The notes below the pieces were generated by a model, which was not told the DNA's origin, ran no database searches, and was given only the letters and a program-made list of their open reading frames with translations. A stretch of DNA of 64,000 nt, from assembly GCA_028287395.1 (NCBI GenBank), contig JAQBPR010000227.1:1-64000 (forward strand), given 5' to 3'. The stretch comes from Bacilli bacterium (lineage in GTDB: Bacteria > Bacillota > Bacilli > Paenibacillales > NBRC-103111). Position numbers and translations under genes: made by a program. Shown here in pieces: positions 36,473 through 48,019 of this stretch. Every line of letters starts with the position of its first letter. Within the stretch, counting starts at the first letter, position 1.

Positions 36473-37516
36473 TTGAGAATTCATGTTATGGAGTTAATGG
36501 AAGGCGACTTATTGATTGAGGATACTTATAATTCATATGGACTACATATCCTCTCGGCTTCTACTATTTTAGATCAATATGAGATTAACAAACTATTAAA
36601 TCATGAAATTGATTATGTTGAAATTGCCTATCGAGAAACATCTGTTAACGCAATGAGACCTGCTCGTAAAAGAGATTCCGCAGTAACAGAAAAGAAATAC
36701 AATCTCGCTGTTGATGGTATAAAAGACGTATTTAAGAGAGCGATTGCGAATGGGAAAATTGTAGATGAAGAAGTAATGAAAAACTTTGGCCCGCTTGTCG
36801 ACAATTTCAAGCAAGAAAGAGATGTCGTTTCACTACTTCTCACACTTAATAATAATGACGATTATACCTATCAGCATTGTGTTCAGGTGGGCATACTCTC
36901 CTACTACATTTCCAAATGGATGGGCTCCACCGAGGAGAAAGCTCTCATTGCCGGGAAAGCGGGCTATCTTCATGACGTAGGTAAAAGCAATATCAGTATT
37001 ACGATTCTCAATAAGCCCGCAAAACTAAGCGTAGATGAGTTTAATGAAATGAAAAAACATACCCTTTATGGATATCAGCTTATCAGTAAATCATTGAATC
37101 AGCCTGAGGTTGCTTTTGCTGCACTTCAGCATCATGAACGATTGGACGGAACGGGCTATCCTTTGGGGATTAAAGCAGAGAAAATCCAGCCTATCTCCAA
37201 AATAGTTGCCGTTGCTGATATATATAGCGCAATGATTTCTTCCCGTGTTTTTCAGAAAGAAAAGGATATGCTCCAAGTATTGAAGGAATTACATCGCATG
37301 AGTTTTAGTGAAATCGATCCCGAAGTTTGTATGGTATTTATAAAAAATATGCTGCCCCATTTTATCGGGAAAAAGGTTTCCCTAAGCAACGGAGAGGTAG
37401 GAACTATTATCATGACTAATCCTTCCGATTTCTTCCGTCCCTTAATTCAGATAAATGAAAATTTTGTCGACTTGTCTTCTCGTCGTGAGCTTCAAATCAC
37501 TAAATTATACATATAA
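36473..37516 (+). CDS. HD-GYP domain c-di-GMP phosphodiesterase
   Basis: 347 aa from TTG 36473, which has AAGGAG 8 bases upstream. An N-terminal region of about 115 aa of the type often found in Firmicute HD-GYP proteins (MELMEGDLLIEDTYNSYG) is followed by the HD-GYP domain: YLHDVGKSN (HD, about residues 167-168), KHTLYGYQLI, HHERLDGTGYPLG (the HHE and GYP motifs) and VADIYSAM. A C-terminal PilZ-like or beta extension (KKVSLSNGEVGTII) ends it. It should hydrolyse c-di-GMP to GMP. It follows moeB by about 35 bases and may share its transcript. Confidence 0.92.
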   Translation: MRIHVMELMEGDLLIEDTYNSYGLHILSASTILDQYEINKLLNHEIDYVEIAYRETSVNAMRPARKRDSAVTEKKYNLAVDGIKDVFKRAIANGKIVDEEVMKNFGPLVDNFKQERDVVSLLLTLNNNDDYTYQHCVQVGILSYYISKWMGSTEEKALIAGKAGYLHDVGKSNISITILNKPAKLSVDEFNEMKKHTLYGYQLISKSLNQPEVAFAALQHHERLDGTGYPLGIKAEKIQPISKIVAVADIYSAMISSRVFQKEKDMLQVLKELHRMSFSEIDPEVCMVFIKNMLPHFIGKKVSLSNGEVGTIIMTNPSDFFRPLIQINENFVDLSSRRELQITKLYI

Positions 37517-37532
37517 AGATGGAGCCATCCGA

Positions 37533-38627
37533 CTAAGTAGCGATGCGTTTTGCTCGCAAAAAGGCATTTTTCCAATAAGGTTTATTTATATCTGTAATTT
37601 GCACGCCATTTTGGGGGACATTATTGGCATTTATCATTTTATTGCCACCAAGGTAAATACCTACATGCCCAACCGTCGTATTGGACCTAAATCTTCCCGG
37701 AACTGAAAAGAAAACTAAATCCCCTACACGCAAACTATTTCTGCTTACAGTTACGCCTTGATTAGCTTGATCTCTAGCTACCCTTGGCAAACCTATCCCA
37801 TACTTCCCAAAAATATACTGTGTATAGGAAGAACAATCAAATTTCCCCGATTTCGCGTAAGGTCCTGCTGCGAACTGGTAGCCTACCCCCAAATACTGCC
37901 ACGCTTTGCGAATCATCCCCGGAATATCGATATTGCGTAAGACCACGGGTATACTATTGTCATCCTCTAAATCATTTAAAACGGCCTGATCCGATGCTCC
38001 AGTCGCTGTCGGTCCACCTTGATTTTTGTATGGATCATTCGGATCATCTCCAAAATTCAAATGCTGGTCTTGCGATGTTTGCGAATAATTCGTATCCTGG
38101 TTGATGCTTATATCCTTACTAGAACTATAAAGAATTAACTGATTCCCGCTTACTGTAAAAGACATGTCTTCTTGAAAAAGATCTCCTAATGCAGATACCG
38201 GAATATAAGCACTTTGATCGATAATCATCGGAGGTGAAGTTAGCTTAATCGTATCTTCTTGTTTGATCGCATCATTCGAATTCATTTTCAATACAAAGTT
38301 AGCATCCTTATCCCCTATTAGGAAAGTCGAAGTAGCGGGGTCCCAGGTAGATTGGAAATTAAGCAAATCTACAAGCTGTTTAGCTTGTACATATTGAATA
38401 CCATTGTGAGAAATTAGCGGAATCGAGCTTTGATTTTGATTTGCTTGCAAAGGCTGAGTATTGCCTGTATTTAAAATCTTATTACCGGATTGTTTTGTAG
38501 ATTGTGCAGAAGGATTGTTTGTTTTATTCATACAAGCTGTTAGTGTTATTAGACTGCATACCAATGTGAGCTGTATACTCGTTCGTATCCATTTCCGAAC
38601 GTTATGACTAAGCTTTACCACCCTCAT
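37533..38627 (-). CDS. Lipoprotein with stalk-like domain and NlpC/P60 endopeptidase
   Basis: 364 aa. Signal peptide with lipobox LTAC (Cys32), a low-complexity N/Q/S linker, a copper-amine-oxidase-N-like domain (about 65-170; YVQAKQLVDLLNF, AYIPVSALGDLF), another N/D-rich linker, then NlpC/P60 (about 240-364) with catalytic Cys in GKFDCSSYTQYIFGKYG, His in TTVGHVGIYLGG and Asn in MINANNV. It should be anchored outside the membrane and cut gamma-D-Glu-diamino-acid bonds in peptidoglycan stem peptides. AAGGAG precedes the start. It converges on the HD-GYP gene with 16 bases between stops. Confidence 0.9.
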   Translation of the reverse strand: MRVVKLSHNVRKWIRTSIQLTLVCSLITLTACMNKTNNPSAQSTKQSGNKILNTGNTQPLQANQNQSSIPLISHNGIQYVQAKQLVDLLNFQSTWDPATSTFLIGDKDANFVLKMNSNDAIKQEDTIKLTSPPMIIDQSAYIPVSALGDLFQEDMSFTVSGNQLILYSSSKDISINQDTNYSQTSQDQHLNFGDDPNDPYKNQGGPTATGASDQAVLNDLEDDNSIPVVLRNIDIPGMIRKAWQYLGVGYQFAAGPYAKSGKFDCSSYTQYIFGKYGIGLPRVARDQANQGVTVSRNSLRVGDLVFFSVPGRFRSNTTVGHVGIYLGGNKMINANNVPQNGVQITDINKPYWKNAFLRAKRIAT

Positions 38628-39103
38628 TTATCTCGCTCCTTTTAGATTAGAACTGTTATTTCTAGTCCTTAGGATGCAAACATTGCACGTTTAATATGCA
38701 AAAAAAAGACATGTTTGTTTTAAAAGACCTTAGGAATTATTGATAAAGTAAGCCCGTTACAAGTCCGTAATAACCATCTACACCCGCTCTTGAAATAAGT
38801 CAAATTAAATTAGATTTAATTAATCAAAGGAGCTTCACACCTTATCGTATAGAAACGGACAAAAAACACCATTCGGGGTTTCTTCATAGAACTTTAACAT
38901 TTTCTTAAGTTTGAATTAAGCTATTAGGGATATTCTATAAGTACCCCTTTATTTTATATAGAATAAAAATTGGACTTGCAAAACTAAAAAGTTGCAGGTC
39001 TAATTTTTTTCTCATTCCATTTGAGCTGAACGTAATAAGAATGCCCTTAATATATTGCATCCCCCTTTTAATCCTCCTTAAAAATGAAAAAGGAGGTTAT
39101 TCT
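38628..39103. other. Non-coding stretch with an orphan plus-strand terminator
   Basis: About 475 bases without a supportable gene. It should hold the NlpC promoter. On the plus strand GACTTGCAA (38973-38981) pairs with TTGCAGGTC (38992-39000), followed by TAATTTTTTT, which is an intrinsic terminator with no gene before it, so a small RNA is possible. ATTCTATA/TATAGAAT (about 38931-38963) is a further inverted repeat, and AAAGGAGC at about 38826 has no start codon at useful spacing. Confidence 0.45.
38973..39009 (+). terminator. Orphan intrinsic terminator
   Basis: GACTTGCAA-AACTAAAAAG-TTGCAGGTC (one G-T wobble) followed by TAATTTTTTTC. No protein-coding gene on the plus strand lies before it, since the nearest gene is on the minus strand and starts at 38627. 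Confidence 0.6.
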
Positions 39104-39391
39104 ATGGTTGGTTTTATTTCAGATTCAGATGATAATGATTACCTCAGTATCACGACCTATGCTGTTCCTTTCCTTCCAATAAAAAATACGTGTCCGAAGG
39201 ATCGGACACGCAAGTATAATTGTTACAGCCAACAGCAAGATTATCCAATACTGCCTTCCATCTCGAACTTGATGAGACGGTTCATTTCTACGGCGTATTC
39301 CATCGGAAGCTCTTTGGTGAACGGTTCAATAAAGCCCATGACGATCATTTGTGTTGCTTCAGCATCCGTTAATCCGCGACTCATCAAGTAA
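39104..39391 (+). CDS. Doubtful small ORF with a strong ribosome site
   Basis: AAAAGGAGG sits 7 bases before ATG 39104, an excellent ribosome site. The reading frame starts [20 protein letters not shown], but after about 30 codons it runs through the sufB terminator and then antisense into the end of sufB, where it is only a shadow. Either the true product is very short, or this is the start of a decayed gene, or the site is chance. I do not recognise the sequence. Confidence 0.25.
   Translation: MVGFISDSDDNDYLSITTYAVPFLPIKNTCPKDRTRKYNCYSQQQDYPILPSISNLMRRFISTAYSIGSSLVNGSIKPMTIICVASASVNPRLIK
39181..39210 (-). terminator. Intrinsic terminator after sufB
   Basis: CGTGTCCGA-AGGA-TCGGACACG is a perfect 9-bp stem (39189-39210), followed on the minus strand by TATTTTTT (39181-39188). 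It ends the suf operon about 30 bases after the sufB stop. Confidence 0.9.
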
Positions 39392-40638
39392 AATAGTTGA
39401 TCCTCGGAAACCTTCGAAACCGTTGCTTCATGCTCAAGCGTGATGTTATCGTTCATTATTTCATTGTAAGGAATCGTATCTGAAGTCGACTCTTTATCCA
39501 TAATTAACGTATCACACTTGATATTCGCTTTAGAGCCTTGTGAATTACGTCCAAAGGAAGCTAATCCACGATAAGTTACTTTACCTCCATGCTTGCTAAT
39601 CGACTTAGAAATAATCGTCGAAGTGGTGTCTGGCGCAAGATGAGTCATTTTCGCTCCTGCATCCTGATGTTGACCGCGGCCAGCAACGGCGATTGAAAGC
39701 ACCATACCTTTGGCTCCGCGACCTTTTAACACAACTGCTGGATATTTCATCGTTAGCTTGGATCCAATGTTACCATCAACCCATTCCATCGTCGCATTTT
39801 CTTCAGCAACCGCACGTTTAGTAACGAGGTTATAAATATTAGGCGCCCAATTTTGAATCGTAGTGTAACGAGCGCGTGAATTTTTCAAGCAAATGATTTC
39901 AACTACAGCACTGTGTAATGAGTTCGTACTGTAAATTGGAGCTGTACAGCCTTCTACATAATGAACCAAGCTGTCTTCATCTGTAATAATCAACGTCCGT
40001 TCAAATTGACCCATATTTTCGGAATTAATTCGGAAATAGGCTTGCAGCGGAACTTCACATTTTACGCCTTTTGGCACATAGATAAAGCTGCCACCAGACC
40101 ATACGGCACTGTTCAATGCTGCGAATTTATTGTCGTTTGGCGGAACGATTGTACCAAAGTATTGACGAAATAATTCCGGATGCTCGCGTAACGCCGTATC
40201 TGTATCCGTAAAAATAACACCAAGATCCTCCAGCTCTTTTTGCATGCTGTGATAAACCACTTCGGATTCATATTGTGCAGAGACACCAGCAAGGAACTTT
40301 TGCTCCGCTTCAGGAATACCTAGCTTATCAAAGGTTTCTTTAATTTCGGAAGGCACTTCTTCCCAAGTTTTCCCTTGTTTTTCTGATGGTTTCACATAAT
40401 ATTGGATTTCGTTGAAATCCAAATCTTCCATATTGCCGCCCCATTTAGGCATCGGCATTTTGAAGAAAAGCTCTAACGATTTCAAGCGGAAATCTAGCAT
40501 CCATTGCGGTTCATTCTTCATTCGGGAAATTTCCATAACAATTTCTTTTGTTAAGCCTTTCCCGGATTTGAAAATCGATTCATGTTCATCGCGAAACCCA
40601 TATTTATAAGCTTCCATTTCAGGCATTTTCTTAGCCAT
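39241..40638 (-). CDS. sufB: Fe-S cluster assembly protein SufB
   Basis: 465 aa from ATG 40638 (GGGAGG upstream), the usual SufB length; the track start ten codons earlier is not needed. Scaffold subunit of the SufBCD complex on which Fe-S clusters are built. Family motifs include [56 protein letters not shown] and the C-terminal [18 protein letters not shown]. Last gene of sufCDSUB and followed by a strong terminator. Confidence 0.98.
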   Translation of the reverse strand: MAKKMPEMEAYKYGFRDEHESIFKSGKGLTKEIVMEISRMKNEPQWMLDFRLKSLELFFKMPMPKWGGNMEDLDFNEIQYYVKPSEKQGKTWEEVPSEIKETFDKLGIPEAEQKFLAGVSAQYESEVVYHSMQKELEDLGVIFTDTDTALREHPELFRQYFGTIVPPNDNKFAALNSAVWSGGSFIYVPKGVKCEVPLQAYFRINSENMGQFERTLIITDEDSLVHYVEGCTAPIYSTNSLHSAVVEIICLKNSRARYTTIQNWAPNIYNLVTKRAVAEENATMEWVDGNIGSKLTMKYPAVVLKGRGAKGMVLSIAVAGRGQHQDAGAKMTHLAPDTTSTIISKSISKHGGKVTYRGLASFGRNSQGSKANIKCDTLIMDKESTSDTIPYNEIMNDNITLEHEATVSKVSEDQLFYLMSRGLTDAEATQMIVMGFIEPFTKELPMEYAVEMNRLIKFEMEGSIG

Positions 40639-40716
40639 GATTAATTCCTCCCGTAAATCAATTTGCAATACTTTAACCTTTAACCTTTTAACGTATGTGT
40701 TGAATCCTATTTAGAT

Positions 40717-43662
<2,946 letters not shown>

Positions 43663-43759
43663 GTTTATCTCTCCTTAGAGTTTTCCGCAGAAAACTTTCT
43701 TCGTAAGCATTTGCTATTATACTGATTAACAGCCAACTTGCTCCTCGTTATCAGTATGT

Positions 43760-44548
43760 TTAGACGCCAAGTCCAACTGTTTCATCAACAATGCCCAATT
43801 CTTCCTTTATCCAATCATAGCCATCCTTTTCCACAAGCTCGGCAAGCTCTGGACCACCGGATTTAACGATGCGGCCTTGCATCATAATGTGTACAAAATC
43901 AGGAGTAATGTAATCCAACAAACGTTGATAATGGGTGATAATTAAAAAACCTCTATCTTCGCTCTTCAAGGAATTCACGCCTTCAGCAACGATACGAAGC
44001 GCATCGATGTCCAGCCCCGAATCAATCTCATCCAAAATGCAAATGCGCGGCTCAAGAAGCATCATTTGCAATATTTCGTTACGCTTCTTTTCTCCACCGG
44101 AAAATCCTTCGTTCAAATAACGATGGGCAAATTCAGCATTCATTTCCAAATCCTTCATTTTCTTTTCCATTTGGCGAATGAATTTGATCAATGAAATTTC
44201 GTTGCCTTCACCACGTTTAGCATTAATCGCACTGCGTAAAAAGTCAGAATTCGTCACACCTGAAATTTCACTTGGGTACTGCATGGCCAAAAACAATCCA
44301 GCACGCGCTCTTTCATCTACAGCCATATCCAACACATCTTCGCCGTCCAAAGTAACGGTTCCTTCCGTTACTTCATACTTAGGATGCCCCATTAATGTGG
44401 ATGCCAAGGTACTTTTTCCTGTACCATTCGGACCCATAATTGCATGGATTTCTCCACCGCCAATAGTTAAGCTAAGTCCTTTTAAAATTTCCTTTCCTTC
44501 AACAGACGCCTTTAAACCGTCTATAATAAATTTCAGTGAATTTGGCAT
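43760..44548 (-). CDS. sufC: Fe-S cluster assembly ATPase SufC
   Basis: 262 aa ABC-type ATPase that drives the SufBCD complex. Walker A GPNGTGKSTL, the Q-loop region LAMQYPSEISGV, ABC signature LNEGFSGGEKKRNEILQ, Walker B RICILDEIDSGLD and the H-loop FLIITHYQRL are intact. First gene of the operon, with a clear GGAGG site. Its promoter region carries a TATAAT box and an AT-rich Fur-like element. Confidence 0.98.
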   Translation of the reverse strand: MPNSLKFIIDGLKASVEGKEILKGLSLTIGGGEIHAIMGPNGTGKSTLASTLMGHPKYEVTEGTVTLDGEDVLDMAVDERARAGLFLAMQYPSEISGVTNSDFLRSAINAKRGEGNEISLIKFIRQMEKKMKDLEMNAEFAHRYLNEGFSGGEKKRNEILQMMLLEPRICILDEIDSGLDIDALRIVAEGVNSLKSEDRGFLIITHYQRLLDYITPDFVHIMMQGRIVKSGGPELAELVEKDGYDWIKEELGIVDETVGLGV

Positions 44549-44591
44549 GATTGTTGTTACCTCCAGCTAAATTAGTTTGTAATCATTATTA

Positions 44592-44631
44592 AATGATTAT
44601 CATTGATTATCATTTGCGTAATATCATTATA
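44592..44631 (-). promoter_or_regulatory. suf operon promoter region with Fur-like element
   Basis: On the minus strand TATAAT (44626-44631) is followed by AATGATAATCAATGATAATCATT (44592-44614), two GATAAT units spaced as in part of the Fur box (GATAATGATAATCATTATC). The second half of a full 7-1-7 box is imperfect. The -35 is weak. It lies 44 to 83 bases upstream of the sufC start. Confidence 0.45.
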
Positions 44632-44700
44632 CCGCACCTTGAAAGAGGATTAAAGTCCATTTGCCTGAATTTGTGAAAAAGACTTGACTCTTTTTCAAGA

Positions 44701-45291
44701 TTACCTCCGTTTATTTGTACAAAGCCGCTTAATTTGCTCCACCTGAGTGGCGAAAACATCATCTGCTAAAACAGGTGCCATTGAAACATCCAATGGAAGC
44801 TCCGTAAGTAATCGAATCCATGATTTGCACCCATTATATTCCGGTAATATGGGCAGAATAAGCGGCTTGCTTAAACGATACACACGTAACAATAAAACAT
44901 GAAGCGGCTTATCGCGCTTCCATTTTAACCGTTCCTCTGCAAAATGTTCTGTCCAAATATGATAAGGGAATAAAAGATTTAATTGCTCTTGATCATTTAC
45001 TTCCAAATCAGCAGTCACTTCCGCATAACTTGTCACTTTAATAAATGACGCTTGATTATCCCATGTTTCTAATATTTCATCCAAGTTCGTCTGATATGCG
45101 CTTTTAAGCAGTTCGTTTTTTTGATGCTCATAAGTGGGATACAAATAAAAAGCATTGCTTTCCAAGCGGAAATCACGTGTTTCTTCAATAATTCCACCTT
45201 TGCGCATAATAACGATTTGCTCCCCCGCTTCAAGTGCTTTGACAGCGATCGCCCATTCTTTAAGCGCGATGGTTTGTTTCTCTTCCATCAT
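44701..45291 (-). CDS. DUF1802 family protein
   Basis: 196 aa, soluble. ALKEWAIAVKALEAGEQIVIMRKGGI, then LFPYHIWTEHFAEERLKWK and a central VLLLRVYRL stretch, is the typical DUF1802 pattern. The function of the family is unknown. AGGGGG precedes the ATGATG start. It lies upstream of sufC on the same strand, with about 150 bases and the suf promoter between them. Confidence 0.82.
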   Translation of the reverse strand: MMEEKQTIALKEWAIAVKALEAGEQIVIMRKGGIIEETRDFRLESNAFYLYPTYEHQKNELLKSAYQTNLDEILETWDNQASFIKVTSYAEVTADLEVNDQEQLNLLFPYHIWTEHFAEERLKWKRDKPLHVLLLRVYRLSKPLILPILPEYNGCKSWIRLLTELPLDVSMAPVLADDVFATQVEQIKRLCTNKRR

Positions 45292-45346
45292 TCTATTCCC
45301 CCTGCCAATACTCTGTATATTTAATTATATTTACTAAGGGAAAACA

Positions 45347-45527
45347 ATGCAAATTTCATCGGGAGCTGCATTGCGCAACAAATACCCAGCAGTGGCTTGG
45401 GGGAGTTATCGGATTTGGTCTAGCCCATATTGTTCTTGGAGCCATTGACTTAGTTGAACATCGATATGAATCAAAAAATAGAGGAGACGACGAGGTCCTT
45501 TCGCGGCCTCTATTTTTATTTTGTTAA
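45347..45527 (+). pseudogene. Frameshifted small membrane-protein gene
   Basis: AAGGG precedes ATG 45347, and an in-frame TAA lies just before it. The frame reads MQISSGAALRNKYPAVAWG, then leaves frame at a run of five Gs (45399-45403). With one G fewer it continues VIGFGLAHIVLGAIDLVEHRYESK to TAA 45525, a 59-aa protein with one helix. The IGFGLAHIVLGxIDLxEH segment resembles small hypothetical proteins of Paenibacillus (from memory, unverified). Either a true pseudogene or a sequencing error in the homopolymer. Confidence 0.55.
45474..45521 (+). terminator. Intrinsic terminator before mtnK
   Basis: AAAAATAGAGG (45474-45484) pairs with CCTCTATTTTT (45507-45517), followed by more Ts. It overlaps the 3' end of the frameshifted small gene and isolates mtnK from upstream transcription. 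Confidence 0.75.
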
Positions 45528-45582
45528 TGCAAGTGAAAATAAGTTATCATATAATTCAATTAAGCATAAAAACTTAAGATAA

Positions 45583-45614
45583 TGCTTACGATGCAAGTTT
45601 TGCTTACGCAAAAC
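45583..45614 (+). promoter_or_regulatory. mtnK leader: TGCTTACG direct repeats and hairpin
   Basis: TGCTTACG occurs at 45583-45590 and 45601-45608. GTTTTGC-TTAC-GCAAAAC (45597-45614) forms a perfect 7-bp hairpin ending a few bases before the AAGGAGG site. TATAAT lies at 45550-45555 but has no good -35. No S-box SAM riboswitch is present. Confidence 0.4.
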
Positions 45615-45630
45615 GCCAAGGAGGAATATC

Positions 45631-46839
45631 ATGTCCGATTATCATGCTTTAAATGCAAAAGAAGCTATTGATTACGCTAGATCCATAGAAGGTATATTTC
45701 CTGAAGATGCTGAATTATCGTCCCGTGAAATTGGCGATGGCAACCTAAATCTCGTTTTTCATATTTCCGACCCGAAAAGCGGGAAAAGTTTAATTCTTAA
45801 ACAAGCATTGCCCTATGCCAAAGTCGTTGGTGAAACTTGGCCGCTAACCATCGATCGCGCGCGAATAGAAAGTGAAGCACTGCTTTTGCAATCATCCCTT
45901 TGTCCTGAATTAGTTCCACATGTTTACATCTATGACTCTGTGCTTGCTTTGACGGTTATGGAAGATCTAAGTGATCATGTCATTATGCGTAAAGGATTAA
46001 TCGAAGGAAATGAATATCCTTTATTTGCTGAACACATCGGTCACTTTTTGGCGCATACCCTTTTCTATACTTCCGATTTGGGCTTGAATCAACAGCAGAA
46101 AAAGCTTCGAGTACAGCAATTTATTAATCCCGAGCTATGCAAAATTAGCGAAGACCTTATTTTCGATCACCCTTACACCAATGCGGAAACCAATAATTTT
46201 AATCCATTGATAGGTAATGAAGTGAAACAGATATGGCATAACTCTAAATTGCAATTTGAGGTTGCTTTACTTCGCGAAGGTTTTTTAACGCATGCTCAAG
46301 CGCTGCTTCATGGTGATTTACATACTGGAAGTATATTTATCACTTCACGGTCAACGAAAGTCATCGATCCTGAATTTGCCTTTTATGGTCCTATGGGCTT
46401 TGATATTGGCGCTGTAATCGCTAATTTACTATTAAATTACGCTGGACAAGAAGCTTGGATTGCGGATGAAACAGCGCGAATTAAATTCCGCGAATATTTG
46501 CTGCAGACTGTTCAGGATGTATGGCAGCATTTCTCTGAGCAATTCCTGGCTCTATGGCAGAAAGATAGTGTAGACCGACTATCCTCAGTTCCTGGATATC
46601 GTGAGAATTACATGCAGCGTCTGCTTCAAGATGCAATGGGCTATGCAGGTTGTAAAATGATTCGCCGGATTATCGGATTGGCTCCTGTCGCTGACATTCA
46701 ATCCATAAATGACCCGAACATTCGCGCAAAAGCGGAGCGAATCGCTTTATCGATAGGTCAAGCTTTAATCCTTCAGCATCGCCAAGCCAGCTCTATTGAT
46801 GAAATATTGGAAATTGCGAAAAGAGGCCTCGAACAATGA
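45631..46839 (+). CDS. mtnK: Methylthioribose kinase
   Basis: 402 aa kinase that phosphorylates 5-methylthioribose at C1 in the methionine salvage pathway. Aminoglycoside-phosphotransferase-like fold: [14 protein letters not shown] (ATP loop), [20 protein letters not shown] (Lys), [13 protein letters not shown] (catalytic loop) and [18 protein letters not shown] (metal site). AAGGAGG precedes the ATG. It overlaps mtnA by 4 bases. Very secure. Confidence 0.97.
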   Translation: MSDYHALNAKEAIDYARSIEGIFPEDAELSSREIGDGNLNLVFHISDPKSGKSLILKQALPYAKVVGETWPLTIDRARIESEALLLQSSLCPELVPHVYIYDSVLALTVMEDLSDHVIMRKGLIEGNEYPLFAEHIGHFLAHTLFYTSDLGLNQQQKKLRVQQFINPELCKISEDLIFDHPYTNAETNNFNPLIGNEVKQIWHNSKLQFEVALLREGFLTHAQALLHGDLHTGSIFITSRSTKVIDPEFAFYGPMGFDIGAVIANLLLNYAGQEAWIADETARIKFREYLLQTVQDVWQHFSEQFLALWQKDSVDRLSSVPGYRENYMQRLLQDAMGYAGCKMIRRIIGLAPVADIQSINDPNIRAKAERIALSIGQALILQHRQASSIDEILEIAKRGLEQ

Positions 46840-47918
46840 ATGAGCTTAAACAGAAAAATATCGTATCCTTGCGGTGGAATGCAGATCATTTGGAGCTGCT
46901 TGATCAAAGATTATTACCTGAGGAAATATGTTATTTAGATTTAACACGCGTTGAGGAAGTTTGGGATGCGATTCGGCAGCTTAAGGTTCGTGGTGCACCT
47001 GCAATTGGAATTGCCGCAGCATATGGCGTATATTTGGCTGTTCAGAGTTATAAAAAAGCGAATCCAGAGGCATTGCCCCAAGAATTATTAGCTGAAGTCC
47101 AGCGACAATCGGATTATTTAGCTACTTCACGACCTACAGCAGTCAATTTGTTTTGGGCGCTGGACCGCATGAAACGCCGGGCATCTGAGCTTGTTGTTCT
47201 AAATTCGACAGAAAAAACAACCGACAGCCTTTGTCTGGCTCTTTTAGTAGAAGCACAGCAAATCCAAGCGGAAGATGAAGAAACATGCCGAATGATCGGT
47301 GAACATGCCTTAACGCTTTTTGAGGATGGTATGGGAGTTTTGACTCATTGCAACGCGGGCGGTCTGGCAACAGCCAAATATGGAACAGCTTTAGCTCCAT
47401 TTTATTTAGCTTTAGAAAAAGGGATTGCGTTAAAAGTATTTGCTGATGAAACACGACCCGTGCTTCAGGGTGCGCGACTTACAGCTTTTGAATTGCAGCA
47501 AGCTGGTGTTGACGTTACCTTAATTTGCGATAATATGGCAGGTATGGTGATGTCAAAGGGGTGGATTCAAGCTGTCATCGTCGGTACTGACCGTGTTGCA
47601 GCAAATGGAGATGTAGCCAACAAAATCGGCACTTATAGCGTCGCAGTATTAGCTAGAGCACATAACATTCCGTTTTATGTAGCCTGTCCGTTATCAACGA
47701 TTGATCTGAACACGCCAACGGGAGAGCAAATTACGATTGAAGAACGAGATGCGGAGGAAATAACGGAAGGGTTCGGTAAACGAACGGCCCCTCAAGGTAT
47801 TAAAGTATACAATCCAGCATTTGATATTACACCTCATGAATACGTAACTGCGATCATCACTGAAAAAGGAATCATTCGACCCTCCTATATTAAGAATTTG
47901 CCCCGGCTTTTTGTATAA
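46836..47918 (+). CDS. mtnA: Methylthioribose-1-phosphate isomerase
   Basis: 360 aa enzyme of the eIF2B-like family that converts methylthioribose-1-phosphate to methylthioribulose-1-phosphate. Motifs: [33 protein letters not shown] (active-site Cys), [18 protein letters not shown] and [18 protein letters not shown] (active-site Asp). It overlaps mtnK (ATGA) and so is translationally coupled. The later salvage genes are not in this window. Confidence 0.97.
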   Translation: MNELKQKNIVSLRWNADHLELLDQRLLPEEICYLDLTRVEEVWDAIRQLKVRGAPAIGIAAAYGVYLAVQSYKKANPEALPQELLAEVQRQSDYLATSRPTAVNLFWALDRMKRRASELVVLNSTEKTTDSLCLALLVEAQQIQAEDEETCRMIGEHALTLFEDGMGVLTHCNAGGLATAKYGTALAPFYLALEKGIALKVFADETRPVLQGARLTAFELQQAGVDVTLICDNMAGMVMSKGWIQAVIVGTDRVAANGDVANKIGTYSVAVLARAHNIPFYVACPLSTIDLNTPTGEQITIEERDAEEITEGFGKRTAPQGIKVYNPAFDITPHEYVTAIITEKGIIRPSYIKNLPRLFV

Positions 47919-47948
47919 GAGCATGTTTTAGAATAACTAAGTTTCTTG

Positions 47949-47993
47949 ATAACTGCTTACGGTTATCCTTATTTGTTGCCCGTAAGCAGTTAT
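47949..47993. repeat. Perfect 14-bp inverted repeat between convergent genes
   Basis: ATAACTGCTTACGG (47949-47962) and CCGTAAGCAGTTAT (47980-47993) flank a 17-base loop. A poly-A run follows on the plus strand, so a U tract is missing after the stem in both directions. It lies between mtnA and the epimerase gene and may still act as a terminator or an RNA 3'-end stabiliser. Confidence 0.6.
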
Positions 47994-48019
47994 AAAAAAG
48001 CGACTTCATTCAATCGTTT

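Noticed and set aside
45292-45630. S-box SAM riboswitch before mtnK
   Set aside because: No S-box core sequences were found and a terminator leaves only about 100 bases of leader.
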